Notes: generated from the letters alone by a model not told the origin. Positions 36,073 to 44,835 are shown, numbered from the stretch's first letter. The stretch is DNA of 64,000 nt from Streptomyces carpinensis (GCF_002154505.1 NZ_MUBM01000096.1:37188-101187); one strand, 5' to 3'. Made by a program: numbers and translations.

Positions 36073-38352
36073 ATGACCGGTGCCAGGACGGTCGCGGTCG
36101 TCGGCGGCGGCCCCGGGGGCCTGTACGCGGCGGCCCTGCTGAAGCGGCTCGACCCGTCCCGGGAGGTCACCGTCTGGGAGCGCAACGCCCCCGATGACAC
36201 CTTCGGCTTCGGGGTCGTGCTCTCCGACGAGACGCTCGGCGGGATCGAGCACGCCGACCCGGTGGTGTACGAGGCGCTCCAGCGGGACTTCGTGCGCTGG
36301 GACGACATCGACATCGTGCACCGTGGCACCCGGTACACCTCCGGGGGCCACGGCTTCGCCGCCCTCGGCCGGCGCAGGCTCCTTGAGATCCTGCACGAGC
36401 GCTGCCGCTCGCTCGGCGTCGAGCTGCGTTTCCGTACCGAGGCGCCGCACCCGTCGCGGCTGACCGGGACGTACGACCTGGTGATCGCCGCCGACGGCGT
36501 GCACAGCGCCACCCGCGGGGCCTACCCGCACGTCTTCCGGCCCCGGGTGACGAGCCACCGGTGCCGTTACATCTGGCTCGCCGCGGACTTCCCCTTCGAC
36601 GCCTTCCGCTTCGAGATCGCCGAGACGGAACACGGCGTGATGCAGCTCCACGGCTACCCTTACGCGGCCGACTCCTCGACGGTCATCGTCGAGATGCGCG
36701 AGGAGGTGTGGCGGGCCGCCGGATTCGACGAGCTGGACGAGGCGGAGTCCGTCGAGCGCTGCGCCAAGATCTTCGCCGACGCGCTCGGCGGGCGCCCCCT
36801 GCGCTCCAAAAAGTCCGCGTGGACCACCTTCCGCACGGTGATCAACGAGCACTGGTCGCACGGCAACCTGGTGCTGCTCGGCGACGCCGCCCACACCGCT
36901 CACTTCTCCATCGGCTCCGGCACCAAGCTCGCGGTGGAGGACGCCCTCGCGCTCGCGGCCTGCCTGGAGGAGCGGCCGTCGACGGCCGAGGCGCTCGCGG
37001 CCTACGAGGAGGAGCGCAAGCCGGTCGTCGCCTCCACCCAGCGGGCGGCCCGCGCCAGCCTGGAGTGGTTCGAGAACCTGGGCCTCTACCTCGACCAGCC
37101 GCCCCGCCAGTTCGCCTTCAACCTGCTCACCCGCAGCCGCCGCGTCACCCACGACAACCTGCGGCTGCGCGATGCCCGCTTCACCGAGGCCGTCGAGCGC
37201 GAGTTCGGCTGCCCGCCCGGCACGCCCCCGATGTTCACCCCGTTCCGGCTGCGCGGACTGACCCTGCGCAACCGGGTCGTCGTCTCACCCATGGACATGT
37301 ACTCGGCGGTCGACGGTGTCCCCGGCGACTTCCACCTCGTCCACCTCGGCGCCCGGGCCCTCGGCGGCGCCGGCCTGGTGATGACCGAGATGGTGTGCGT
37401 CAGCCCGGAGGGCCGGATCACCCCGGGCTGTGCCGGGCTGTGGACCGGCCGGCAGGCCGAGGCCTGGCGGCGGATCACCGAGTTCGTGCACCGGCAGGCG
37501 CCGGGCACCGCGATCGGCGTGCAGCTCGGCCACAGCGGGCGCAAGGGCTCGACGAAGCTGATGTGGGAGGGCATGGACGAACCGCTGCCCGAGGGCAACT
37601 GGCCGCTGGTGGCCGCCTCCCCGCTGCCGTACGGGCCGGACAGCCAGGTCCCGCGCGAGCTCTCCCGCGCGCAGCTCACCGACATACGCGAACAGTTCGC
37701 CTCCGCCGCGTGGCGCGCCGCCCGGTCCGGCTTCGACCTCCTCGAACTGCACTGCGCCCACGGCTACCTCCTCTCCGGCTTCCTCTCCCCTCTGACCAAC
37801 CACCGCACCGACGCCTACGGCGGCAGCCTGGACGAGCGGCTGCGCTACCCGCTGGAGGTCTTCGACGCGGTACGCGCGGTGTGGCCCGAGGAACGCCCGA
37901 TGACCGTCCGCATCTCCGCCTCCGACTGGGCGGAGGGCGGCACGACGGCCGACGACGCCGTGGCGATCGCCCGCGCCTTCGCCGCGCACGGCGCCGACGC
38001 CATCGACGTGTCGACCGGGCAGGTGGTGACCGACGAGCGGCCCGAGTTCGGGCGGTCGTACCAGACGCCGTTCGCCGACCGGATCCGGAACGAGGCCGGC
38101 GTCCCGGTCGTCGCGGTCGGCGCGATCTCCTCCTGGGACGACGTCAACTCCCTGATCCTGGCCGGGCGCACGGACCTGTGCGCGCTCGCCCGCCCGCACC
38201 TGTACGACCCGCACTGGACGCTGCACGCGGCGGCCGAGCAGGGCTACCAAGGGCCCGCCGTCGCATGGCCGGCGCCCTACCGGGCGGGCAGCCGCCGCCC
38301 GCAGACCGGCCGCACGGACGCCCCGAAGCCCCGGCTCATGCTGCGGAGGTGA
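36073..38352 (+). CDS. Fused aryl-CoA monooxygenase and Old-Yellow-Enzyme reductase (2-aminobenzoyl-CoA or salicylyl-CoA type)
   Basis: 759 residues. Residues 1-385: FAD hydroxylase with VAVVGGGPGGLYAAALLKRL, VIAADGVHSATRGAY and VLLGDAAHTAHFSIGSGTKLA. Residues 390-740: FMN/OYE barrel with RGLTLRNRVVVSPMDMYSA, GVQLGHSGRKGS, FDLLELHCAHGYLLSGFLSP and LARPHLYDPHW. This fusion is that of 2-aminobenzoyl-CoA monooxygenase/reductase of Azoarcus evansii; salicylyl-CoA 5-hydroxylase (SdgC) shares the first half. The nearby RidA and CoA ligase genes fit the anthranilate route slightly better. Its end overlaps the convergent sulfotransferase gene by 17 bases. Confidence 0.88.
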   Translation: MTGARTVAVVGGGPGGLYAAALLKRLDPSREVTVWERNAPDDTFGFGVVLSDETLGGIEHADPVVYEALQRDFVRWDDIDIVHRGTRYTSGGHGFAALGRRRLLEILHERCRSLGVELRFRTEAPHPSRLTGTYDLVIAADGVHSATRGAYPHVFRPRVTSHRCRYIWLAADFPFDAFRFEIAETEHGVMQLHGYPYAADSSTVIVEMREEVWRAAGFDELDEAESVERCAKIFADALGGRPLRSKKSAWTTFRTVINEHWSHGNLVLLGDAAHTAHFSIGSGTKLAVEDALALAACLEERPSTAEALAAYEEERKPVVASTQRAARASLEWFENLGLYLDQPPRQFAFNLLTRSRRVTHDNLRLRDARFTEAVEREFGCPPGTPPMFTPFRLRGLTLRNRVVVSPMDMYSAVDGVPGDFHLVHLGARALGGAGLVMTEMVCVSPEGRITPGCAGLWTGRQAEAWRRITEFVHRQAPGTAIGVQLGHSGRKGSTKLMWEGMDEPLPEGNWPLVAASPLPYGPDSQVPRELSRAQLTDIREQFASAAWRAARSGFDLLELHCAHGYLLSGFLSPLTNHRTDAYGGSLDERLRYPLEVFDAVRAVWPEERPMTVRISASDWAEGGTTADDAVAIARAFAAHGADAIDVSTGQVVTDERPEFGRSYQTPFADRIRNEAGVPVVAVGAISSWDDVNSLILAGRTDLCALARPHLYDPHWTLHAAAEQGYQGPAVAWPAPYRAGSRRPQTGRTDAPKPRLMLRR

Positions 38353-39244
38353 CGCCACTCGGGGACATGTAGCCCCACGCCTGGCACAGCGGCCGCAGCG
38401 CCGGGGCGATCTCGTCGTCCGCCGGCAGCTCACGTCCCGGCTGCACCGTGCCCGTACGGATGTTGTCGCGCCAGTCGCCGAGTCCCCGGACCAGTTCGGC
38501 GCCGTCCTTGCTGCCGTACCGCAGCATCGCCGGCTCGTAGTCGACGCCGAGGAACGCGCACAGTCGGCGCATCTCCCGCTCGGGATCGGCCGTGATGTCC
38601 TCGTAGCGCACCGTGCAGCCACCGGTGTCGGCCCCGCGCACCTCCTCCACCGCCGTCATGTAGCGCAGAGCGTCGGTGACGGCCGTGTCGTACGGACGCT
38701 TGACGGGGTCGCTCTCGTGCCAGGAGCGGACGATCGACTCCGGGTGGCGCAGCAGCAGGACGAACCGCGCGTCGGGCCAGCAGTCGCGGATGCGCTCGTA
38801 CATGAAGGCGTTGGCCGGGGTCTTCTCGACGATGACGTCCTTGCCGGACCTGACCAGTTCCCGGTGCATGACGCGGTCCCACAGCAGATGCTCCAGGTCG
38901 CCGCGCTCCAGGCCGAGGGCGCTCATCGCGCGCTGCGAGTGCCAGTTGTTGCAGATGACGTCCGTCCGGCCGAGGTGCAGTTCGTGCGGCGCGTGCAACC
39001 GCGAGTGGGCACCCAGCATCATGCGCAGCAGAGTGGAGCCGGAGCGCACGGAGGAGATGATGAACACGGGTTGCCGCAGCAACCGTTCGACGGGCAGGTC
39101 CTGCGCCGACGGACGCCGATAGGTGAGCGCGGGCTGCGTGGTCTCCGCCGCACCGGACGCCGGCGCGCCCGCCTGGGGAGCTCTCCGCACCTGGAGGCCG
39201 GTCGTGGCGGACAGTGCACGGTTCAAGCTACGCATGAGACTCAT
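38336..39244 (-). CDS. Sulfotransferase family protein
   Basis: 302-residue PAPS-dependent sulfotransferase. 5'-phosphosulfate loop FIISSVRSGSTLLRMMLG near residue 65; 3'-phosphate motif LLLRHPESIVRSWHES near 165; C-terminal RYEDITADPEREMRRLCAFL. Acceptor unknown; cell-wall sugar or natural product are possible. TAGCGT followed by 7 bases and ATG (39244) suggests a leaderless mRNA; ATG at 39235 is a second choice. It interrupts the aryl-CoA genes and probably does not belong to that pathway. Confidence 0.85.
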   Translation of the reverse strand: MSLMRSLNRALSATTGLQVRRAPQAGAPASGAAETTQPALTYRRPSAQDLPVERLLRQPVFIISSVRSGSTLLRMMLGAHSRLHAPHELHLGRTDVICNNWHSQRAMSALGLERGDLEHLLWDRVMHRELVRSGKDVIVEKTPANAFMYERIRDCWPDARFVLLLRHPESIVRSWHESDPVKRPYDTAVTDALRYMTAVEEVRGADTGGCTVRYEDITADPEREMRRLCAFLGVDYEPAMLRYGSKDGAELVRGLGDWRDNIRTGTVQPGRELPADDEIAPALRPLCQAWGYMSPSGVTSAA

Positions 39245-39408
39245 GCGCCGGACGCTAGGTAAGAACTCTGAAAAGACGATCGGAAGAGGCTGAGGGTTCT
39301 CTTACCGAATCCAGATGTGACGCACCTCATGTCTTGACGGGCGTCGTGGCCCGGTGTGAAGGCTGTCGTGGCCGACGCGGCGGCCGCCATGGTCCGAGGC
39401 GACGGCTC

Positions 39409-40230
39409 TCAAGGCTCGGCGACGCCCGCGAAGACCGCTCCCGCCTCCCGCAGCCGCTCGTGCAGCCCACGGAAGACGGCCGCCGAGCGGGCGCCCGGCC
39501 AGTCGGCGGGCAGCAGCCGGGCGGGCAGCCCGGGGTCGGTGTAGGGCAGGTGGCGCCAGGAGTCCAGGGCCAGGAGGTAGTCGTGGTAGGCCTCCTCGGG
39601 CGGGGTGTCGGCGCGCCGTTCCCAGGCGTGCAGCACATGCGCGTGCCGGCCGAGGAACGACTCGTGCTGCTCGGCGATCGCCGTCAGGTCCCACCAGCGC
39701 CCGACCGCCTCGGCGGTCGGCGCGAAACCCAGGTGCTCGCCCCGGAAGAAGTCCACGTACGCGTCCAGACGCAGCCGCCGCAGCGTGTGCCGGGTCTCCT
39801 CGTACAGCCGGGCCGGGGCGATCCACACGCCGGGCGCGGCCGTGCCGAAGCCGAGCCCGGCCAGCCGGGAACGCAGCACGTGCCGCTTGTTCCGCTCCGA
39901 CTCCGGCACCGAGAACACCGCCAGCACCCAGCCCTCGTCCGCGGGCGGTGCGCCGGCGTAGATGCGGCGGTCGCCGTCCTCCAGCAACTGCCGGGCTTCC
40001 TCGGACAGTTCGTAGCCCGCCGCGCCCTGCTCCGTGCGGGCCGGCACCAGCAGTCCGCGCCGCTTCAGCCGGGACACCGAGGACCGTACCGAGGGCGCGT
40101 CCACGCCGACGGCGGCCAGCAGCCGGATCAGCTCGGCGACGGGCACCGGGCCGGGTGCGAACCGGCCGTACGCGCCGTAGAGCGTGACGATGAGGGACCT
40201 CGGGGCAGGTTGCGCGGGCTGCTCGGACAC
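39409..40230 (-). CDS. PaaX-family transcriptional regulator
   Basis: 273-residue GntR-like repressor. N-terminal winged HTH (RSLIVTLYGAYGR, VAELIRLLAAVGVDAPSVRSSVSRLKRRG) and the PaaX C-terminal domain (WVLAVFSVPESERNKRHVLRSRLA, GTAAPGVWIAPARL). PaaX proteins sense phenylacetyl-CoA or other aryl-CoA esters. It lies 40 bases behind the CoA ligase gene on the same strand, so it is likely autoregulated with the pathway. TAAAAT, 7 bases, then GTG at 40230 looks like a leaderless promoter; ATG at 40239 would overlap that box. Confidence 0.9.
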   Translation of the reverse strand: MSEQPAQPAPRSLIVTLYGAYGRFAPGPVPVAELIRLLAAVGVDAPSVRSSVSRLKRRGLLVPARTEQGAAGYELSEEARQLLEDGDRRIYAGAPPADEGWVLAVFSVPESERNKRHVLRSRLAGLGFGTAAPGVWIAPARLYEETRHTLRRLRLDAYVDFFRGEHLGFAPTAEAVGRWWDLTAIAEQHESFLGRHAHVLHAWERRADTPPEEAYHDYLLALDSWRHLPYTDPGLPARLLPADWPGARSAAVFRGLHERLREAGAVFAGVAEP

Positions 40231-40270
40231 GTTGATCATTTTAGTTCGTCGGCGTCCGTGCCGGTCACCG

Positions 40271-41911
40271 TCACCGCTGCCGGTCCGCCCCGCGCAGCCG
40301 GAACCGTTGCAGCTTGCCGGTCGCCGTGCGCGGCAGCGCGTCCAGGAACACGATCTCGCGCGGGCACTTGTACGGCGCCAGCTCGGACTTCACATACGCC
40401 CGCAGGGCCTCCGCGTCCCGCGCCGCGCCGTCCCTCAGGACCGCGTAGGCCACGACGACCTGCCCGCGCTCCTCGTCGGGCCGCCCGACGACCGCCGCCT
40501 CCACCACGTCCGGGTGGCGCAGCAGCGCGTCCTCGACCTCCGGTCCGGCGATGTTGTAACCGGCGGAGATGATCATGTCGTCGGCGCGGGCCACATACCG
40601 GAAGTAGCCGTCGGGCTCGCGGACATAGGTGTCGCCGGTGACGTTCCAGCCGTCACGCACGTACACGCGCTGCCGTTCGTCGGCGAGGTAGCGGCAGCCG
40701 ACGGGCCCCTGGACGGCGAGCAGTCCCGGCTCCCCGTCGGGCACGGGACGGCCCCGCTCGTCCTGCACCCGCGCGTACCACCCCGGCACGGGAACCCCGG
40801 TGGTGCCCGGCCGGATGTCCTCGTCGGCCGCCGAGATGAAGATGTGCAGCAGCTCGGTGGCGCCGATGCCGTTGACGATGCGCAGACCGGTGCGCTCGTG
40901 CCAGGCGCGCCAGGTGGCCGAGGGCAGGTTCTCCCCGGCGGACACGCAGCGCCGCAGCGACGAGACGTCGTGGGCGTCCAGCTCGTCGAGCATCGCGCGG
41001 TAGGCGGTGGGGGCGGTGAACAGCACGGACACCCGGTGCTCGGCGACGGCGGCCAGCAGCTGCCGGGGGTGGGCCTGTTCGAGCAGCAGGGCGCTGGCGC
41101 CGACGCGCAGCGGGAAGACGACCAGCCCGCCGAGCCCGAAGGTGAACCCGAGCGGGGGGCTGCCCGCGAACACGTCGTCCGCGCGTGGCCTGAGCACATG
41201 CCGGGAGAAGGTGTCCGCGATCGCCAGGACGTCCCGGTGGAAGTGCACGCAGCCCTTGGGCCGGCCGGTGGTACCGGAGGTGAACGCGATCAGCGCCACG
41301 TCGTCGGCGGCGGTGTCCACGGCCGGGAAAGGGGTCTCGGGTGCCGGGCGGCGCAGCAGGTCGTCGGGGGCGTCGCCGCCGTACGTGGTGAGGGCGAGCC
41401 CGGGCACCTCCGCCTTGACCAGGTCGTCCACCGAGCGGATGTCGCACAGCGCGTGGCTGATCCGGGCGATCCGGCAGATCGTGCTCAGCTCGTGCGGGCG
41501 CTGCTGGGCCAGTACGGTGACGGCGACCGCGCCGGCCTTGAGCACGGCCAGCCAGCAGGCCGCCAGCCACGGCGTGGTGGGGCCGCGCAGCAGGACCCGA
41601 TTGCCGGGGACCACACCGAGGTCGCCCGTCAGCACGTGCGCGATCCGGTCGACCCGGGCGCGCAGCTCGCCGTAGGTCCAGCTCTCCCCGGCGCCGGTAC
41701 GGAACGCCGGGCGCCCGGCGTCGGCGCCGTCCGTGCGGTCCAGCAGCTCCGCGGCGCAGTTGAGCCGGTCGGGGTACTGCAGTTCCGGCAGGTCGAAGCG
41801 CAGCTCGGGCCACTGGCCGGGGGGCGGGAGGTGGTCGCGCGCGAAGGTGTCGACGTGCGCCGAGGTCGAAGGCGGCCGGGTGTCGTCCCTGGTGGGAACC
41901 ATCGGGTCCAT
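40271..41911 (-). CDS. Aryl-CoA ligase, benzoate-CoA ligase family
   Basis: 546-residue AMP-forming ligase. Core motifs: LIAFTSGTTGRPKGCVHFH near residue 195, GIGATELLHIFISA near 330, and DGWNVTGDTYVREPDGYFRYVARADDMII, with the C-terminal lysine in LPRTATGKLQRFRLR. It belongs to the benzoate/2-aminobenzoate-CoA ligase group and makes the CoA ester used by the monooxygenase at 36073. ATG at 41911 follows GAGGGGGCG; an internal ATG lies 3 codons on. The start is divergent from the acyl-CoA dehydrogenase gene. Confidence 0.92.
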   Translation of the reverse strand: MDPMVPTRDDTRPPSTSAHVDTFARDHLPPPGQWPELRFDLPELQYPDRLNCAAELLDRTDGADAGRPAFRTGAGESWTYGELRARVDRIAHVLTGDLGVVPGNRVLLRGPTTPWLAACWLAVLKAGAVAVTVLAQQRPHELSTICRIARISHALCDIRSVDDLVKAEVPGLALTTYGGDAPDDLLRRPAPETPFPAVDTAADDVALIAFTSGTTGRPKGCVHFHRDVLAIADTFSRHVLRPRADDVFAGSPPLGFTFGLGGLVVFPLRVGASALLLEQAHPRQLLAAVAEHRVSVLFTAPTAYRAMLDELDAHDVSSLRRCVSAGENLPSATWRAWHERTGLRIVNGIGATELLHIFISAADEDIRPGTTGVPVPGWYARVQDERGRPVPDGEPGLLAVQGPVGCRYLADERQRVYVRDGWNVTGDTYVREPDGYFRYVARADDMIISAGYNIAGPEVEDALLRHPDVVEAAVVGRPDEERGQVVVAYAVLRDGAARDAEALRAYVKSELAPYKCPREIVFLDALPRTATGKLQRFRLRGADRQR

Positions 41912-41950
41912 GTGGTTCGCCCCCTCGTCGTGGTGGGCTCGCCCCTGGAG

Positions 41951-41992
41951 CGTATCGTCTTGGTGACGACAGTCAATGGTGCGCGATACGGT
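41951..41992. promoter_or_regulatory. Divergent promoters and shared aryl-CoA operator
   Basis: Plus strand: GTGACG (41963-41968), 18 bases, TACGGT (41987-41992) for the dehydrogenase operon. Minus strand: TTGACT, 16 bases, TACGCT for the ligase-paaX operon. The block GTGACGACAGTCA (41963-41975) sits in both promoters and is identical to the core at 35090-35102. An outer inverted repeat CGTATCG / CGATACG flanks it. Confidence 0.6.
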
Positions 41993-42034
41993 GGAGTGGA
42001 CCCCGGTCGGCTCCGGGGGAGGGAGGACCGGCGA

Positions 42035-43606
42035 ATGCCCGCATTCTCGCTCGAACCGGAACAGCTCGCCTGGTGTGCCGAGCTGCGCACCCTGGCCGCG
42101 GACCGGCTGCGCCCGCTCGCCGAGAAGGGCGAGCCGGGTCGCGTCAACCACGCGCTCCTCGCCGAACTGGGCAGACTCGGCCTGCTCGAGCGCCTGTTCA
42201 CCTCCGGTGCCCTGGACCTGTGCCTCATGCGGGAGTCCTTGGCCTACGCCTGCACCGAGGCCGAGACGGCCCTCGCCCTCCAGGGCCTGGGCGCCCACCC
42301 GGTCCACGCCCACGGCACCCCCGACCAGCGCGAGCGCTGGCTGCCGGCGGTGACGGACGGCAGCGCGGTCGCGGCCTTCGCCCTGAGCGAGCCGGGCGCC
42401 GGCTCGGACGCGGCGGCGCTGGCCCTGCGCGCGGAACCGGAGGACGTGGAACCGGGGGACGGCGGGCCCTCCGGAGCCGGACGGCCGCCCGGCACCGCCT
42501 TCCCGGCGGGCACGGCCCGCGGAACCGAAGCCGGACCGCACCGTGAGCCCGGCGCGCCACCGCTCCCCGAGCCCGGTATCCCGCCGCGCACCGGGCCGGG
42601 AGGCCCACCCCTCACCGAACCCGGTGCCGGGCCGGGCGGCAGGTTCGGCGAGCCCGGCGTCCCGCCGCTCGCCGGCCCCGGCGGCTCCTCGCTCGCCGAA
42701 CCCGGCGGTGCGCCACTGGTGGACCCCGGCGCCGGTCCCCTCGGCCGGGCCGGCGGTGCCACACCGCTCGCCGCGTCCGGTGGCTCGCCGCTCGCCGAGC
42801 AACCCCCTTCCCCGCTCGCCGGACCCGGCGCCACACCCTCCGCCTCCGCCGCCCCTCTCACCGCCCGCCCCGAGGGCCACGCCCGCTGGCGCCTCACCGG
42901 CCGGAAGTGCTGGATCTCCAACGCCCCCGAGGCCGACCTCTGCACCGTCTTCGCACGCACCACGCCCGGCGCCGGATCCCGTGGTGTCACCGCCTTCCTC
43001 GTCCCCGCCGACCGCCCCGGCCTCACCGGCAGCGCACTGGAGATGCTCTCCCCGCACCCCATCGGCACCCTCGACTTCGACGCCGTCCCGGTCACGGCGG
43101 ACGACGTGCTCGGCGAGGTGGACCGCGGCTTCAGGGTCGCGATGGGCACCCTCAACCTCTTCCGGCCCAGCGTCGGAGCCTTCGCGGTGGGCATGGCACA
43201 GGCCGCGCTGGACGCCACCCTCGCCCACACCGCCCGCCGGCAGGCCTTCGGCGGCACGCTCAGCGACCTGCAGACCGTCGCCCACCAGGTCGCCGAGATG
43301 GCCCTGCGCACCGAGGCCGCCCGGCTGATGGTGTATGCGGCGGCCACCGCGTACGACGACGGCGCCCCGGGCGTCCCCCGGCGCGCCGCCATGGCGAAAC
43401 TGCTCGCCACCGAGACCGCCCAGTACGTCGTCGACACCGCCGTCCAACTGCACGGCGCCCGCGCCCTGCGTCGTGGCCACCTCCTCGAACACCTCTACCG
43501 CGAGGTGCGCGCACCGCGGATCTACGAGGGCGCGAGCGAGGTGCAACGGTCCATCATCGCCAAGGAGCTGTACGCGGCCATGCACACGACCGGGGAGGCA
43601 CCGTGA
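42035..43606 (+). CDS. Acyl-CoA dehydrogenase with a large low-complexity insert
   Basis: 523 residues, about 145 more than usual for the family. Residues 1-133: N-terminal helical domain and the FAD segment FALSEPGAGSDAAALALRAE. Residues about 134-279: Gly/Pro/Glu-rich insert. Residues 280-523: the beta-domain continues at HARWRLTGRKCWISNAPEAD, then the C-terminal helices with RQAFGGTLSDLQTVAHQVAEM and YEGASEVQRSIIAKEL. It would oxidise the ring-derived acyl-CoA; electrons go to ETF. RBS GGGGGAGGGAGG. It overlaps the RidA gene by 4 bases. Confidence 0.9.
   Translation: MPAFSLEPEQLAWCAELRTLAADRLRPLAEKGEPGRVNHALLAELGRLGLLERLFTSGALDLCLMRESLAYACTEAETALALQGLGAHPVHAHGTPDQRERWLPAVTDGSAVAAFALSEPGAGSDAAALALRAEPEDVEPGDGGPSGAGRPPGTAFPAGTARGTEAGPHREPGAPPLPEPGIPPRTGPGGPPLTEPGAGPGGRFGEPGVPPLAGPGGSSLAEPGGAPLVDPGAGPLGRAGGATPLAASGGSPLAEQPPSPLAGPGATPSASAAPLTARPEGHARWRLTGRKCWISNAPEADLCTVFARTTPGAGSRGVTAFLVPADRPGLTGSALEMLSPHPIGTLDFDAVPVTADDVLGEVDRGFRVAMGTLNLFRPSVGAFAVGMAQAALDATLAHTARRQAFGGTLSDLQTVAHQVAEMALRTEAARLMVYAAATAYDDGAPGVPRRAAMAKLLATETAQYVVDTAVQLHGARALRRGHLLEHLYREVRAPRIYEGASEVQRSIIAKELYAAMHTTGEAP
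42434..42871 (+). repeat. Low-complexity coding expansion (EPG/PPL repeats)
   Basis: Insert between two beta-domain strands of the dehydrogenase. It encodes about ten degenerate units such as EPGAPPLPEPG, EPGVPPLAGPGG and EPGGAPLVDPGA. Nothing of this kind is expected in the acyl-CoA dehydrogenase fold; the frame is preserved through all copies. Confidence 0.8.
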
Positions 43607-44001
43607 CCGCCGAACGCGTCAACCCGCCCGAGCTGTCCCCGCCCACCGGCTTCTCCCACGCCGTCGCCGTCACCGGCTCCCGCGTCCTGTTCCTGGCGGG
43701 CCAGACGGCACTCGACACCGACGGCAAAGTGGTCGGCGACACTCTCCCAGAGCAGTTCGAGCGGGCCCTGACCAACCTCCTCACCGCCCTGGGCGCCGCC
43801 GGTGGCGCCCCCGCCGACCTGGCCCGCGTCACGGTCTACGCCACGGACCTCGCCGCCTACCGCACCCAAGCGCCCGAACTCGGCCGCATCTGGCGCCGGT
43901 TGGCCGGACGCGACTACCCCGCGATGGCGGTCGTGCAGGTGGTCCGCCTGTGGGACGAGGAGGCCATGGTGGAGCTCGACGGGTTCGCGGTCCTCCCCTA
44001 A
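43603..44001 (+). CDS. RidA family protein
   Basis: 132-residue YjgF/YER057c/UK114 fold protein. VLFLAGQTALDTDGKVVGD; EQFERALTNLLTALGAAGG; VTVYATDLAAYRTQAPELGRIW. RidA proteins hydrolyse enamines/imines to ketones; here it could remove the amino group after 2-aminobenzoyl-CoA ring reduction. The arginine that binds the substrate carboxylate in archetypal RidA (P-A-R-S) is replaced: DYPAMAVVQV. So it belongs to another Rid subgroup or acts differently. GTG overlaps the dehydrogenase stop. Confidence 0.88.
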   Translation: MTAERVNPPELSPPTGFSHAVAVTGSRVLFLAGQTALDTDGKVVGDTLPEQFERALTNLLTALGAAGGAPADLARVTVYATDLAAYRTQAPELGRIWRRLAGRDYPAMAVVQVVRLWDEEAMVELDGFAVLP

Positions 44002-44010
44002 CATCCCGTC
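43999..44010 (+). promoter_or_regulatory. -10 box for a leaderless hydrolase transcript
   Basis: TAACAT at 43999-44004 overlaps the RidA stop; 6 bases later comes ATG at 44011. No SD sequence. The hydrolase may be read both through from the operon and from this promoter. Confidence 0.5.
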
Positions 44011-44835
44011 ATGCCCGACATTTCGCTGTCCGCGGGAACCATCTCCTACGACGACACCGGCGGCGACGGCCCCGTCGTGGTCCTGCTGCACGGCCTCGTC
44101 CACGACGCCGCCGTCTGGCGCGAGATCATCGCCGGTCTGCGCGCCGATCACCGGGTGATCGCCCCCACTCTGCCCTACGGCGCCCACCGCACGCCCATGG
44201 ACCTGCCACCCACCCCGGACCTCGTCAACGACCTGATCGCGGAGTTCCTCGACCGGCTCGACCTGAGGGACGTCACCCTCGTGGAGAGCGACTGCGGCCG
44301 GGCCCAGACGGTCGCGGGCCGGCACCCCGAGCGGCTGGCCCGGCTCGTGCTGATCTCGTGCGAGGCCTTCGACAACTACCCGCCCGGTCTGCCCGGCAAG
44401 ATGATCGGCGCCGCCTGCAGGGTGCCCGGAGCCCTGCCGCTCATGGTCCGTGTGCTGGGCCTCAAGCCGCTGCGCCGCATGCCCGTCGGCTTCGGCGCCC
44501 TCACCAAGCGGCCCGTGCCGGACGAGATCGTCGAGCGCTGGCTGCGTCCGCTGCGCACCGACCCGGCGATCCGGCGCGACTTCCGTCACTACAACACGCA
44601 CGTCCGCAGGACCGAGCTGCTCAAAGCCTCGGAAGGACTGCGGAAGTTCGACAGGCCCGCGCTCGTCGTGTGGGCCGCCGAGGACCTGATGATGCCCCGC
44701 GCGCACGGCCGCCGCCTGGCCGAACTCCTCCCGCAGGGGCGGCTGGTGGAGATCGAGGACTCCCGGACCCTGATCGCCGAGGACCGCCCGGAGCGACTGA
44801 CCGAAGTGCTCCGGGACTTCATCGCCCAGACGTGA
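44011..44835 (+). CDS. Alpha/beta-fold hydrolase with altered catalytic residues
   Basis: 274 residues. The fold is clear: VVLLHGLVHDAAVWREI near residue 22 and RLARLVLISCEAFDNYPPG after the elbow. The nucleophile elbow reads LVESDCGRAQ instead of GxSxG, closest to the Asp-nucleophile form GNDTGG of dehalogenase-like hydrolases; the usual His near the C-terminus reads EDSRTLIAEDRPERL with no His. It may therefore lack classical hydrolase activity. Last gene of the aryl-CoA operon. Confidence 0.83.
   Translation: MPDISLSAGTISYDDTGGDGPVVVLLHGLVHDAAVWREIIAGLRADHRVIAPTLPYGAHRTPMDLPPTPDLVNDLIAEFLDRLDLRDVTLVESDCGRAQTVAGRHPERLARLVLISCEAFDNYPPGLPGKMIGAACRVPGALPLMVRVLGLKPLRRMPVGFGALTKRPVPDEIVERWLRPLRTDPAIRRDFRHYNTHVRRTELLKASEGLRKFDRPALVVWAAEDLMMPRAHGRRLAELLPQGRLVEIEDSRTLIAEDRPERLTEVLRDFIAQT

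Noticed and set aside
40271..43585. Very long minus-strand frame covering both the CoA ligase and the acyl-CoA dehydrogenase region
   Set aside because: Only its downstream half (from 41911) is a real protein; the rest mirrors the plus-strand dehydrogenase, which has the conserved domains and normal codon bias.
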